A DNA stretch of 64,000 nucleotides from DASSFG01 sp035550375 (GCA_035550375.1 DASZPH010000019.1:230255-294254), one strand, 5' to 3'; counted from the first letter of the stretch, positions 49,149 to 58,492 are shown. The notes: a model not told the origin generated them from the sequence alone. A program made the numbers and translations.

Positions 49149-50945
49149 ATGCTCAACGAACGTCTCAAAGACTACGTCGTCAGCCGGCTGCTGACGAAGG
49201 TGCAGGTGCCCGCCCAGTACCTGGGCGGCGAGCTGAACATGGTGCGGAAGGACCACCGCGAGGTGCGGGGCAAGCTCTGCCTTGCCTTTCCCGACGCCTA
49301 CACCATCGGCATGAGCCATCACGGGCTGCAGGTGCTCTATTCGCTGATGAACGGGCGCGACGACTGGGTCTGCGAGCGGGTCTTCACCCCCTGGCTCGAC
49401 ATGGAGGAGCAGCTACGCAAACACGAGGTGCCGCTCTACGGCCTGGAGACCTTCACGCCGCTGGCGTCCTTTGACGTGGTCGGCTTTACGCTGCAATACG
49501 AGATTTCGTTCGTCAACGTCCTGACGATGCTCGACCTGGCGGGCATTCCGCTGCGCGCCGCCGAGCGGACGATGCGCGACCCCCTCGTTATCGCTGGCGG
49601 TCCCTGCGCCCAGAACCCCGAGCCGCTCGCGCCGTTCGTCGATCTGTTTGTCACGGGCGACGGGGAGCCGAGCCTGCCCGCCATTTGCGACCTGTGGCTG
49701 GAACTCAAACAGGCCCAGGCCGATCGCGAGGACGCCCTGGCCGAGGTCGCCAGACGTTTACCCTACGCTTATGTCCCTCGTTTCTACGAGCCGGAATACG
49801 GCGGCGACGGACGCATGGTGGCCCTGCATCGCACGCGAGACGATGTTCCGGCCACGATCGAGCCGTCGGTCAGCGACGACCTCGACGGCATTCCGCTGCC
49901 GACCCGGCCCATCGTGCCGTTTGTCGAATGCGTTCACGATCGGATCGCCATCGAAATCATGCGCGGCTGCCCCTGGCAGTGCCGGTTTTGCCAGAGCACG
50001 GTCATCAAGCGTCCGCTGCGAATTCGCTCCGTCGAAACGATCGTCCAGGCGGCCCTCGAAACCTACCGCAACACGGGCCAGTCGGAGATTTCGCTCCTGT
50101 CGCTGTCAACGAGCGACTACCCGCACTTTGAAGAGCTTGTGAAGCGGATGCAGGAGACGTTCCAGCCGCTGGGCGTCAAAGTATGTCTGCCGAGTCTGCG
50201 CGTGAACGAGCAGTTGAAAAGCGTGGCGACCCTCATGTCGATGTTCGGCGACCTGTCGGGCCTGACCCTGGCACCGGAAGTGGCCCGTGACGACATGCGC
50301 GACCAGATTCGCAAGAAGATCAAGAACGAAGACCTCTACGCCGGCTGTCGCGAGGCGTTCCACCACGGCTGGCGGCAGGTCAAACTCTACTTTCTCTGCG
50401 GGCTGCCCGGCGAGCGAGCCGTCGACCTCGACGGCATCATCGACATGGCGGAAACCATTTCACGTATCGGCAAGGAGGAGACGGGGCAGTTTGTGAAGGT
50501 CACGGCCAGCGTCTCGAATTTTGTGCCTAAGGCCCACACGCCTTATCAGTGGAACGGCATGCAGACACGCGAGTATTTCCACTGGGCGCACGGCTATCTG
50601 AAGGCCAGGCGGCGTCTGCGCTCTGTGTGGACCAAGTGCCACGATGTCGAGACGAGCCTTCTGGAAGGCGCGCTGAGCCGCGGCGACCGCCGCATGGCGG
50701 ACGCTTTAGAGTTGGCCTGGCGGCGCGGCGCCAGGCTGGATAGTTGGCGCGAGCATTTCAACTCGCAGCGCTGGTGGCAGGCGCTGGCCGACACGGGCAT
50801 CGATCTGGAGGCGTCGCTGCACCGGCCGTTCGCTCTCGATTCCCGCCTTCCCTGGGACCACCTTAACGTGAAGAAAGGCCGGGCCTACCTGGAGAAAGAG
50901 CAGAACCGCGCCGTGGTGCAATTGGCCGCGATGGCATCGGCCTAA
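49149..50945 (+). CDS. Radical SAM protein with N-terminal B12-binding-like domain (TIGR03960-like)
   Basis: A 598-aa radical S-adenosylmethionine enzyme. The 4Fe-4S cluster is held by Cys274, Cys278 and Cys281 in EIMRGCPWQCRFCQ. The N-terminal 250 residues (LCLAFPDAYTIGMSHHGLQVLY, VIAGGPCAQNPEPL, TGDGEPSLP) resemble the B12-binding-like part seen in this family. Long members usually occur with a TIGR03936/DUF2344 partner; none is adjacent, and the next gene is a phosphatase. ATG 49149 is used because the frame upstream to 48984 is unlike the family. The reaction is unknown; the family was defined by genome context rather than chemistry. Confidence 0.88.
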   Translation: MLNERLKDYVVSRLLTKVQVPAQYLGGELNMVRKDHREVRGKLCLAFPDAYTIGMSHHGLQVLYSLMNGRDDWVCERVFTPWLDMEEQLRKHEVPLYGLETFTPLASFDVVGFTLQYEISFVNVLTMLDLAGIPLRAAERTMRDPLVIAGGPCAQNPEPLAPFVDLFVTGDGEPSLPAICDLWLELKQAQADREDALAEVARRLPYAYVPRFYEPEYGGDGRMVALHRTRDDVPATIEPSVSDDLDGIPLPTRPIVPFVECVHDRIAIEIMRGCPWQCRFCQSTVIKRPLRIRSVETIVQAALETYRNTGQSEISLLSLSTSDYPHFEELVKRMQETFQPLGVKVCLPSLRVNEQLKSVATLMSMFGDLSGLTLAPEVARDDMRDQIRKKIKNEDLYAGCREAFHHGWRQVKLYFLCGLPGERAVDLDGIIDMAETISRIGKEETGQFVKVTASVSNFVPKAHTPYQWNGMQTREYFHWAHGYLKARRRLRSVWTKCHDVETSLLEGALSRGDRRMADALELAWRRGARLDSWREHFNSQRWWQALADTGIDLEASLHRPFALDSRLPWDHLNVKKGRAYLEKEQNRAVVQLAAMASA

Positions 50946-50982
50946 CCGTGGAGCAGAGAGGTGACAGCTCCAACGGTCGACT

Positions 50983-51954
50983 GTGGCCGACCGTCCCAGC
51001 CCAAGGAAGAAATCGCCGACTCAAAACCTCACGAGCCAACGCCGCCTTAACACTCGAACCCGAGAACCTCGAACCCTGAAGCCCGCAAGAACTATCCGCC
51101 TCCTGGCCGTCGACATCGACGGCACGCTCGTCAACAGCCGCGATGAACTGACCGAGGTGACGCGGCAAGCTCTGCGCCGGGCATGCTCCTCGGGCCTGAA
51201 GATTGTGCTGGCCACCGGCCGCCGCTACAGCCGTGCCCTGCCCCTGGTCGAGCCGCTTGGCCTGGACGTGCCCCTGATTACGGCCAGCGGCGCCCTCATA
51301 AAGCATCCTCTCGACCATCGCACGCTGTTCAAAGCGGCCTTCGATCGCCGCTTGCTTTGCGATCTGTTGGCCGTCATCGAGCGGCGCGGCTTTGAGGCGG
51401 TGCTCTACGCCGACTCGTACCACGAAGGATTCGATTTCTATTGCGAGCGTCTGGACGTCGAGCGGCCGGAACTGGCCGACTACCTGACGCTCAATCCGGG
51501 CTGCCATCGGCTGTGGCCGGCGCTCTTGAAGAATCCGCCCGAGGGCGTGTTCGCCGGCTTCTCCACCGGCACGCGCGACGAAATGATCGAGTTGCACGAA
51601 GAGCTTCAGCGCGAGTTGCCGGACCGCCTTTACACGCACGTTCTTCGCAGCCCCCGATACATCGGCTACATGTGCGAGATCGCCCCCGTCGGCGTCACCA
51701 AATGGTCCGGCATCCAACACGTGGCGGCCGAGTGGGGCATTTCGGCGCACGAAATGTGCGCCGTGGGCGACGACGTCAACGACATACCGATGATCGAAGG
51801 GGCCGGCATCGGCATCGCCATGGGCAACGCTCAGCCGGACGTGAAGGCCGCGGCCGATTTTGTCGCGCCCACGCATGACCACGACGGCCTGGCGGCCGTG
51901 GTCGACTTTCTGCTCGACGGAGAGGCGCTTCCGCGACCAGCACAGGCTTGCTGA
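50983..51954 (+). CDS. HAD superfamily Cof-type phosphatase
   Basis: Small-molecule phosphatase of the HAD type IIB (Cof) group. Motif I is LLAVDIDGTLVNS, motif II Thr/Ser in VLATGRRYS, motif III Lys in GVTKWSGIQH, and motif IV VGDDVNDIPMIEGAG. The C2B cap lies between motifs II and III. The first ~38 codons after GTG 50983 are Arg/Pro-rich and repetitive (RTREPRTLKPART) and contain no ATG, so the true start is uncertain, possibly a GTG or TTG. It is 37 bases after the radical SAM gene and may be in its operon. Substrate specificity is not readable. Confidence 0.85.
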   Translation: MADRPSPRKKSPTQNLTSQRRLNTRTREPRTLKPARTIRLLAVDIDGTLVNSRDELTEVTRQALRRACSSGLKIVLATGRRYSRALPLVEPLGLDVPLITASGALIKHPLDHRTLFKAAFDRRLLCDLLAVIERRGFEAVLYADSYHEGFDFYCERLDVERPELADYLTLNPGCHRLWPALLKNPPEGVFAGFSTGTRDEMIELHEELQRELPDRLYTHVLRSPRYIGYMCEIAPVGVTKWSGIQHVAAEWGISAHEMCAVGDDVNDIPMIEGAGIGIAMGNAQPDVKAAADFVAPTHDHDGLAAVVDFLLDGEALPRPAQAC

Positions 51955-52068
51955 GTCGGATGGCGGGCGGGGGCGGGCGTCTCGCGGTAGCAGGACTTGG
52001 CGTTGCAGCATGCCGCCGGACGGAGGTATGTTCACATCTACTCCAAGACCATAGAAGGATGAACTGAG

Positions 52069-52428
52069 ATGCCCAAACTGACCGTAGCGGGAGTGGGGGA
52101 GTTTGAAGTACCGTCGGGGACGCGCCTGGTGCTGGCGCTCAGCGACGCGGCCCATATCGACCAACTCCATGCTTGCGGAGGCAACGCGCGGTGCACCACT
52201 TGCCGCGTCCGCTTCATCTCCGGCGAGCCCGACAAAATGACCGCCGCGGAAAAACAGGTGCTGGCGGCACGCGGGCTGAGCGGCGTGCGTCTGAGCTGCC
52301 AGATCGTTTGCGATCACGATATGACGGTCGAGGCCATCAGCCGGTTGGAAGGAAGCGGCCGCAAGGACGTTGGTACTCGGCCGGAGGCGAACATTCAGCC
52401 TGAGCCGGTGGAATGGGTCGACAAATGA
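52069..52428 (+). CDS. 2Fe-2S ferredoxin (plant/adrenodoxin-type fold)
   Basis: A 119-aa one-electron carrier. Cluster ligands are Cys36, Cys42, Cys45 in HACGGNARCTTCRV and Cys77 in RLSCQI, the usual CX5CX2C...C pattern. The C-terminal 35 residues (DVGTRPEANIQPEPVEWVDK) are an extension beyond the fold. ATG 52069 has GAAGGA about ten bases upstream. It lies 114 bases from the phosphatase gene. No oxidoreductase partner is adjacent, so its redox partner is unknown. Confidence 0.9.
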   Translation: MPKLTVAGVGEFEVPSGTRLVLALSDAAHIDQLHACGGNARCTTCRVRFISGEPDKMTAAEKQVLAARGLSGVRLSCQIVCDHDMTVEAISRLEGSGRKDVGTRPEANIQPEPVEWVDK

Positions 52429-52457
52429 CGGTGGATCATTTACCGAGCAAAGATGAA

Positions 52458-52486
52458 GGGTGGGACGAGCAACGCGAGTCGCACCC
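52458..52486. repeat. Repeat family B, copy 2
   Basis: GGGTGGGACGAGC AACGCGAGTCGCACCC palindrome, matching 26200-26227. It abuts the stop codon of the YchF-like gene and could fold at the 3' end of the MoxR/DUF58/transglutaminase/GTPase transcript. Confidence 0.68.
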
Positions 52487-53517
52487 TACACGCTGAACTT
52501 GATGTTCAAAATGTCGCCGTCGCGGACGACATAGTCCTTCGGCTCCTGCCGAACCAGGTGCGCGGCCTTCACCTCGCGTTCGCTACCCAGCCGCACCAGA
52601 TCCTCGACTTGCATCGTCTCGGCTCGAATGAATCCCCTCGCCAGATCGCTGTGGATGTTGTCGGCCGCCTCCAGTGCGGTTCCGCCCTGCCTGAGCATCC
52701 ACGTTCGCACTTCCTTCTCCCCGGCCGTGAAATAGAGCATCTGTCCTGAAGCGTCGAGGATCGCCCTCAACACCTCATCGCGGCGCGAGCCGCTCAGACC
52801 CAGTTCACGTTCGAACTCGGCCCGGTCGTCGGCCTCCATGCGTTCGAGTTCTCGTTCAAGCCCGATGCGGGCGGCCATCATCCGGGGCTCGGCGCCGGCC
52901 GCGGGCCGGTCGAAACGGTCGGCGTCCGCCTCGTCGTCGGCCACGTTCACGAGGACCAGCATGGGCTTCTCCCACATCAAGCGAAAGCTGCGCGTGGCGC
53001 GCAGGTCTTCTTCGCTCATTTGTTCGGCGGTTAGCGGCGTGCCGGCCTCCAGCGCGGCCAGCACGCGCTCCAGCGCGGCCAACTCGGCCAGTTCCTGATC
53101 GCGGTTGGGCCGCGGTTTTTTTACGCTGTCACGTAGCCGCCCGACCCGGCCTGAAACGATTTCCATGTCGGCCAGCAGCAGGTCTTCGCGAAAACTGGCC
53201 AGGTCGGTGAGCGGGTCACGCCCGCCAAAGGCGGCTACGACAAGCACCAGGCAGCCGGCCTCGCGGATGAGGCCCAGCCGGGCGGCGTTCCCCTCGTGAG
53301 TGCGGCTGAGCCCCGGCGTATCGACCAGCTCGAGCGAGGCGAGCGTCACCTTCTTGGGATGGTAGATTTCGCAAAGCGACTGCACCCTCGGTTCGGGAAC
53401 CGCCGCCATCGCGCTTTGTCCCGAATGGGCCGAGGCCAGATCGGCGGCCACACCCGTGAGCCACTCGAAAAGAGTTGTCTTCCCCGAACCCTGATACCCA
53501 ACCAATCCAATCTTCAT
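52486..53517 (-). CDS. Divergent YchF-like GTPase/ATPase with TGS domain
   Basis: Obg/YchF family NTPase of 343 aa. The P-loop is GYQGSGKTTLFEWL (YchF has GLPNVGKSTLF), switch II DTPGLSRTHEGNA, the G4 region VLVNVADDEAD (NxxD where YchF has NxxE), and the C-terminal TGS-like domain has MLYFTAGEKEVRTWMLRQGG, HSDLARGFIRAET and VRDGDILNIKFSV, characteristic of YchF. It is therefore a YchF-related paralogue with altered nucleotide motifs. Its ATG overlaps the transglutaminase stop by four bases (ATGA at 53514-53517), which places it last in the MoxR operon, an unusual place for a translation-type NTPase. Confidence 0.82.
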   Translation of the reverse strand: MKIGLVGYQGSGKTTLFEWLTGVAADLASAHSGQSAMAAVPEPRVQSLCEIYHPKKVTLASLELVDTPGLSRTHEGNAARLGLIREAGCLVLVVAAFGGRDPLTDLASFREDLLLADMEIVSGRVGRLRDSVKKPRPNRDQELAELAALERVLAALEAGTPLTAEQMSEEDLRATRSFRLMWEKPMLVLVNVADDEADADRFDRPAAGAEPRMMAARIGLERELERMEADDRAEFERELGLSGSRRDEVLRAILDASGQMLYFTAGEKEVRTWMLRQGGTALEAADNIHSDLARGFIRAETMQVEDLVRLGSEREVKAAHLVRQEPKDYVVRDGDILNIKFSV

Positions 53518-55961
53518 CGTTCTAGCAACCTTGCCGTGCCGTTGGTCAAACCTGCGCTGGCCGCCTGGCGCGCCGCCAGTGCCGCGGCCAACTCGCCGAG
53601 CGCCTCCTCAATCGACCGCATTTCCTCAGCGGACAATTCTCGCTGGCCGAAGCGGACACGATAATAAGCTTCGGCGATGCGGCGAGGCAACAGGCCGACG
53701 CGCTGGGTCAAGGGAGACTCGGCAAGGTGCCCGCCTGTGGCCAGGGCGAATTCACGCTGGGTCTGGCTGGGCGTTCGGGGCATGCCATACCGGCCCAGCA
53801 GGGCTTCAAACCGGTCGTAAAAGTCGACGTGCCGGGCCGAGGGCCGCCCTCCGGAAGATCGCGGCGCAAAGCTGCGCCGCAGCCGACGCACCGTCCAGAA
53901 CGTCAGTTTCCAGGAAGCGATCAACATCAGCAAACCGACCAGGGACGCCAGCGCCCCCTGCCAACTGAACAGGCCGTGCGAAAGCCCCATGCGGCGACCG
54001 ACCGTGTCCGCCAGCCACTGGCGAATCCTCTCTCGGCCTTCTTCTTCGGTGAGACTGCGGAGGACGTCCTCCAAACGCTGCACGAGAGGCTGGTAGATCG
54101 CCTCTTGCTGTCGTTGCGAGTCCATGCCCAACACGTAGTTCGTCCACACGAGCTGCGTAAGATCCAGCAACCGCTTCAGGGCGCCGATGCCGAAGCTGTC
54201 GGCGAACTGGTCTTCCTCGCTCCGGTGCGGCGTGGGATCCAGGGTGAGCCAGGCGCCATGCTTTCGCGCCTGCTCGTTATGGGCCATGTTGGCGGGCAAA
54301 AACTCGGGGGGAATGTAGGCCTCGACCCAGGCATGAGCGTGCAATTCGCGCACCTGATAGTATTGGCCCGATGGATTGTACTCCCCCCCCTTGAAACCGA
54401 TCGCCAGGCGGGCCGGAACCTTCAGACTGCGCAGCATGAGGGTCAACGCGCTGGCGAAATACTCGCAGTGCCCCGATTTGTGTTCCGTGACAAAGTCTTC
54501 CACGGGATCCACACCGGCGGTGCGGCGCACCGGCCTGAGCGAGTATTGAAACTCTGGCGACTCGCGCAGGTAGTTCTCCAACGTTCTGGCGATCTGCTCG
54601 GGTCCCTGGAGCCTGTCGCCGAGGTCGTGGGCGAGCTCTTGCAGTCCGGGAACGGCGTCGGCGCCGTGCCTGGTCGGCATTTCCGAAGCCGCGTCAGGGG
54701 GCTCACCGGTAGCCGGGGCCCAGGACTGGGGAATATGGTCGCGAAACGCCGTCGTGACGAGGGAGTACTCGAACCTCTCGTCGGCGCGCTGCCGTTCCGG
54801 CCGAAGCAGTTGTCCGCTGGCTTTCGCATACAGCAGACCGGATCCCTCGTCGGCGTAGGCGGGCAAGGCCGTGAACAGCACCTTATCCTCCCGCGCCTGG
54901 ATGGTGACCTTTTCCCGCACCGGCTGCTGGTTGCCGGTAAAGCGCTGTTCTGAGACCAGCGGAAAGTCCGACACCTGTTTCGGGCCGGCGTTGGGCAGCG
55001 GATTCCAATGGCCGCCGCCGTATCTGTAGAGCACACTGCCGCGAAACAAGACGGCGTCTCCGCCGATCCGGTACGGTTGGCCCGTGGCCTCGTCGCGGAA
55101 GCTCACCCGCATGACTTCCTCGGGGTTTTCGTAGACCTCGCCGAGTTGGCCGAGCGTGACGCTTTCGGAGAAGCCCACGCTCGTGTAGGGAACGACGCCG
55201 GTCGGCCGCCACGGCCCTTTCTTGCCCGGACGCGGCAGACCGACAAACCACAGCACGGCGAACAGCAGCGTGGCGGCGCCCAGCCAGACCATCTGACGGA
55301 GAAATCCCCATCCCAGGCCGCGGTCGGCCGTGCCCGCGGGTTGGCGCCCCTGCAGAAAGCTGCGCCGCGAGGCCAGGGGCCAGCGGCGCGTGACCTTGCC
55401 CATCGGCGCGCGCCCGGCGTGAGCGAATTCCTGCTCCGCCTGCTCACGGTGCACGACGAACAGCGCCAGGCTCACGAGGCCGACGAACATGTACGCGGGC
55501 AGCAACACGCCGAAGGACACGCTCATGTTCAGCGCCGCCGCCACCGCTACCTGCAGCAAGCTGAGCAAGAGCAGGAACCAGTAATTGCGGACGCTCTTCT
55601 TCCGGTACAAGAGCACGAATTGCAGATAGATCAACAAGTTGGCCAGCGAGAGAAGATGCCCCTCGGCCGCATAGGCGTTCCAGTCGCGCACCGTAACCGC
55701 GCCGGCGATGATGCCGGCAATGTTGGCCACAAACGTGTTGAGCTGCAGCCAACCCTTTACGTCCGTCAAATAGACGGAGCTGACGGCCACGATGATGGCC
55801 AGCACAGGCAAGACGACGTTGCGCTCGCCCATTCCCAACAGCAGCGTGCCCAGCGACGTGAGCGCCGCCAGGCAGACCTGGAGCAAACGCTCCGCGCGAT
55901 GCGTCGTCGCTTGGGACGTCGCGAATTGGGCCGGCACGGCGATCTGAGAAGGGGCGTTCAC
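53514..55961 (-). CDS. Membrane transglutaminase-like protein (DUF3488/DUF4129 type)
   Basis: An 815-aa protein: about seven N-terminal membrane segments (about 25-245), a periplasmic region, a transglutaminase core with Cys in GHCEYFASALTLMLRSL, His in LHAHAWVEAYIP and Asp in WLTLDPTP, another membrane segment near 680 (LASLVGLLMLIASWKLTFW) and a C-terminal DUF4129-like domain (FYDRFEALLGRYG). Such TgpA-like proteins are usually co-encoded with MoxR and DUF58. It starts at GTG 55961, overlapping the DUF58 stop by four bases (GTGA). The role in planctomycetes is not established; crosslinking or proteolysis of envelope proteins is plausible. Confidence 0.9.
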   Translation of the reverse strand: MNAPSQIAVPAQFATSQATTHRAERLLQVCLAALTSLGTLLLGMGERNVVLPVLAIIVAVSSVYLTDVKGWLQLNTFVANIAGIIAGAVTVRDWNAYAAEGHLLSLANLLIYLQFVLLYRKKSVRNYWFLLLLSLLQVAVAAALNMSVSFGVLLPAYMFVGLVSLALFVVHREQAEQEFAHAGRAPMGKVTRRWPLASRRSFLQGRQPAGTADRGLGWGFLRQMVWLGAATLLFAVLWFVGLPRPGKKGPWRPTGVVPYTSVGFSESVTLGQLGEVYENPEEVMRVSFRDEATGQPYRIGGDAVLFRGSVLYRYGGGHWNPLPNAGPKQVSDFPLVSEQRFTGNQQPVREKVTIQAREDKVLFTALPAYADEGSGLLYAKASGQLLRPERQRADERFEYSLVTTAFRDHIPQSWAPATGEPPDAASEMPTRHGADAVPGLQELAHDLGDRLQGPEQIARTLENYLRESPEFQYSLRPVRRTAGVDPVEDFVTEHKSGHCEYFASALTLMLRSLKVPARLAIGFKGGEYNPSGQYYQVRELHAHAWVEAYIPPEFLPANMAHNEQARKHGAWLTLDPTPHRSEEDQFADSFGIGALKRLLDLTQLVWTNYVLGMDSQRQQEAIYQPLVQRLEDVLRSLTEEEGRERIRQWLADTVGRRMGLSHGLFSWQGALASLVGLLMLIASWKLTFWTVRRLRRSFAPRSSGGRPSARHVDFYDRFEALLGRYGMPRTPSQTQREFALATGGHLAESPLTQRVGLLPRRIAEAYYRVRFGQRELSAEEMRSIEEALGELAAALAARQAASAGLTNGTARLLER

Positions 55962-57196
55962 GAGACCTGGAACAGTTCGCTGAAGGAATTACTGCTGGTG
56001 TCGACGGTCTTCAACCGAGAAAGCCATCTCTTGTGACGCGAATCATTGCGAATCAAATCGAAGCGCGGATCGCCCGCGAGATCGATCGGCCGGCTGCTCA
56101 CCAGAATAACGAGCGTGCTGCGCCGGATCTGGTCGAGCAGTTCCCAGAGCGTCTGCGGCAGTTGCTCTTCGGCGGCGGCCTGGCTCGTCGCCAGCCGGTT
56201 CATCACCTCTTCAAGCAAGGCCGTCGAGGCCGGCCCTTCGATGGACCAAGGGCGTTCGCCGGTTGTTGCGACCGACAATCGGCGTCCGCCGGCGCGGCAT
56301 AGATCGGTTGCGATCGTGGCCGCCAGGCTGACGGCGATCTCCACGGCGTCCAACTCGTTGGGGCCCACTTCGGCGGGCTGCCAGAGATCGACGAGCACGG
56401 CCAGGCCGCGGTCTCGCTGCCGCTCGAACTGTCGCACGACCGGCGACTGGCGGCGTGCACTGGTCCGCCAGTGCAGCCAACGGCGGCTGTCGCCGCTGCG
56501 CCAATCGCGCAGGCCGTAAAAGTCACCCTCCAGCAGCCCTTGACGCGGAGACGTGCGGCCGGCGCCTGTTTCGAGCCCCTCCTGCCAGCGTCGCCAGACG
56601 GGCGTCAGCTTTCCCAATCTTGGATGGACTAGCAGCGTATCGCCGACGTCGAACACCGCTCGATAGCGGAGAAAGCCGAAAGGAAAGCGGGAGGAGATCT
56701 GCAGCGGCTCGAAGCGGTAGCAGCCGCGCTCCATCAGTCGCCCGCGGTACGTCGTGACGCTGGTTCCTCCCGCCGGGATGTGCGAAAACATCGTGCGGGC
56801 GCGAATGACCCGGCTCCCTTTCGAGGCTCCTTCGCGTCGCAGGATGTCGGTCACGACCAGCGCCCACGCGGCGAGCCGACGGCGCTGGTTCTTGCCCAGA
56901 AGCTCGACCACGATCAATTCACCCGCGAAAATCGATTTCGGCACGCGCCGCTCGACTTCGATTTTTCGCAGCATGGTGCGCACCACGATCCAGTGCACGA
57001 AAAAAGTGCCTGCCAGCAAGCCAAACAGAATCATCAGCAGGTTGATCTGCCGGGTCATCGCACCGGCCAGGATGAAGCCGGCGATGATCACGAAGCAGCA
57101 TCCTTCGAAGGTGAACGACAGGCTGTATCGCGCGTTTGCCACGGCAGAAAAAGTCTCGGCCCTTAGGCCGTGCTCCCGAACCGATGCCCGACCCAA
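55958..57196 (-). CDS. DUF58 domain protein (MoxR partner)
   Basis: A 412-aa protein with two N-terminal membrane segments (CCFVIIAGFILAGAMT, LLMILFGLLAGTFFVHWIV), then a von-Willebrand-like/DUF58 region carrying the phrase EGDFYGLRDWRSGDSRRWLHWRTSARR, the hallmark of DUF58. It is expected to act with the MoxR ATPase as a chaperone-like pair. The only start near the MoxR stop is TTG 57196, 11 bases after it; an internal GTG could be used instead. The stop overlaps the transglutaminase start. This order, moxR-DUF58-transglutaminase, is widely conserved. Confidence 0.88.
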   Translation of the reverse strand: MGRASVREHGLRAETFSAVANARYSLSFTFEGCCFVIIAGFILAGAMTRQINLLMILFGLLAGTFFVHWIVVRTMLRKIEVERRVPKSIFAGELIVVELLGKNQRRRLAAWALVVTDILRREGASKGSRVIRARTMFSHIPAGGTSVTTYRGRLMERGCYRFEPLQISSRFPFGFLRYRAVFDVGDTLLVHPRLGKLTPVWRRWQEGLETGAGRTSPRQGLLEGDFYGLRDWRSGDSRRWLHWRTSARRQSPVVRQFERQRDRGLAVLVDLWQPAEVGPNELDAVEIAVSLAATIATDLCRAGGRRLSVATTGERPWSIEGPASTALLEEVMNRLATSQAAAEEQLPQTLWELLDQIRRSTLVILVSSRPIDLAGDPRFDLIRNDSRHKRWLSRLKTVDTSSNSFSELFQVS

Positions 57197-57206
57197 GATC
57201 TCAAAA

Positions 57207-58148
57207 CTATCCTGGCACGGGCACTTCGTCCATCAACCGTTGGATGAGCGTTTCCACCGCGCCGCGTTGACTGCCATGCACGTAGCCCTTGGTGATGACG
57301 CGATGGGCAAGCACGGGCACGGCCAGCCGTTTAACGTCGTCGGGAACGACGAATTCCCGCCCTTCCACGAGCGCCAGCGACTGGCTGGCTCGATAGAGAC
57401 AGATCGCCCCACGCGTGCTCACCCCCACGGTCAGCTCCTCGCAACGGCGAGTCAGCTCGACCAGGTCGAGAATGTACTCGTGAATCGACTCCTCGACGGT
57501 GACCTGCCGTACGGCTTGCTGCAGGGCCAGAACCTGGTTGCAATCGAGCACGGGAGCAAGCTCATCCACCGGCTCGCCGGTGCGGTGGAGCGAGAGGACC
57601 TGTAGCTCGTCGTCGCGATCAGGATAACCGACGCCGATCCTGAGCAGAAAACGATCGAGCTGGCTCTCCGGCAAAGGATACGTCCCCTCGTACTCAAAAG
57701 GGTTTTGAGTAGCGATGACCATGAAGGGGCGAGGCAATTGGTGCGTCGTGCCGTCGATCGACACCTGGCCGTCGCTCATCGCTTCCAGCAGGGCACTCTG
57801 CGTCCGGGGAGTGGTGCGGTTGATTTCGTCGGCCAGCACGACGTTGGCGAAGACGGGTCCGGGGCTGAAAAAGAACTCGGTGGTCTTGGCGTTGAAGATG
57901 CTGCTCCCGACGATGTCGCTGGGAAGCAGGTCGGGCGTGAATTGGATGCGGCAGAACTTAGCCGCGATGCTCCTGGCCAGCGCCTTGCCCACGAGCGTCT
58001 TGCCGACCCCAGGCACGTCTTCCAGCAGTACGTGTTCACCGGCCAGCAACGCCACGACGCACAACCGAACCACGTCGGCCTTGCCCAGCACGACCTTCGA
58101 TATGTTATTCTCCAGCTCGCCTACAAGGCTCTGGAGTTCTATCGCCAT
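57207..58148 (-). CDS. MoxR family AAA+ ATPase
   Basis: A 313-aa AAA+ chaperone-like ATPase. Walker A is EDVPGVGKTLVGKAL, Walker B VVLADEINRTTPRTQ, sensor 1 FMVIATQNP, the arginine-finger region ESQLDRFLLRI, and sensor 2 VSTRGAICLYRASQS. It leads the operon with DUF58, transglutaminase and the YchF-like NTPase, and should prepare or assemble a target together with the DUF58 protein. ATG 58148 has GGAGA nine bases upstream. Typical length and all motifs are present. Confidence 0.93.
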   Translation of the reverse strand: MAIELQSLVGELENNISKVVLGKADVVRLCVVALLAGEHVLLEDVPGVGKTLVGKALARSIAAKFCRIQFTPDLLPSDIVGSSIFNAKTTEFFFSPGPVFANVVLADEINRTTPRTQSALLEAMSDGQVSIDGTTHQLPRPFMVIATQNPFEYEGTYPLPESQLDRFLLRIGVGYPDRDDELQVLSLHRTGEPVDELAPVLDCNQVLALQQAVRQVTVEESIHEYILDLVELTRRCEELTVGVSTRGAICLYRASQSLALVEGREFVVPDDVKRLAVPVLAHRVITKGYVHGSQRGAVETLIQRLMDEVPVPG

Positions 58149-58492
58149 GAAGGTTCTCCGTCTTTATTGCCGCGCAGTGCCAATGCGACTGAGAGTCTGG
58201 CTGGCGGTCAGAAAAGTTTGCCTCATTCACGGCCGGTCTGGAACCGGGCGACCGCCCTTGCGAATGCATCCTATAGGGTAACGAGTGGCGATCAGATCGG
58301 CTACCGCTAGCCCGGATTATTCACCGGCCCCGTAGGCTGAAACTAACCCGAAGCGTGAGCGAGGGAAGTTGCGTCGCGCTCCTCGCTTACGCTCTTACGC
58401 TTCGGGTTGGTGGGGGCCGGTGAATCCGGGCTAGGCAACTGTTTCTCTGTTTTCAGGCGGTCGGCACCATCAAGACACGGGCGGCGAGGCCG
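58149..58492. other. Upstream region of the MoxR operon with family A copy 5
   Basis: The first 158 bases hold the MoxR promoter presumably; the rest is taken by the long palindrome at 58307-58435. No other gene is seen. Confidence 0.4.
58307..58435. repeat. Family A palindrome, copy 5, the most complete
   Basis: Outer arms CTAGCCCGGATTATTCACCG (58307-58326) continuing into GCCCC, and GGGGGCCGGTGAATCCGGGC (58412-58431) continuing TAG. Inner arms AACCCGAAGCGTGAGCGAG and CTCGCTTACGC-TCTTACGCTTCGGGTT; the loop is GGAAGTTGCGTCGCGCTCC. The inner right arm carries a small duplication. It shows that the family is a double-hairpin element of about 125 bp. Confidence 0.82.

Noticed and set aside
51050..51100. 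Repeated CTCGAACC phrases that resemble the T-loop of tRNA
   Set aside because: No cloverleaf can be formed around them. They are degenerate repeats in the poorly defined 5' end of the HAD gene.
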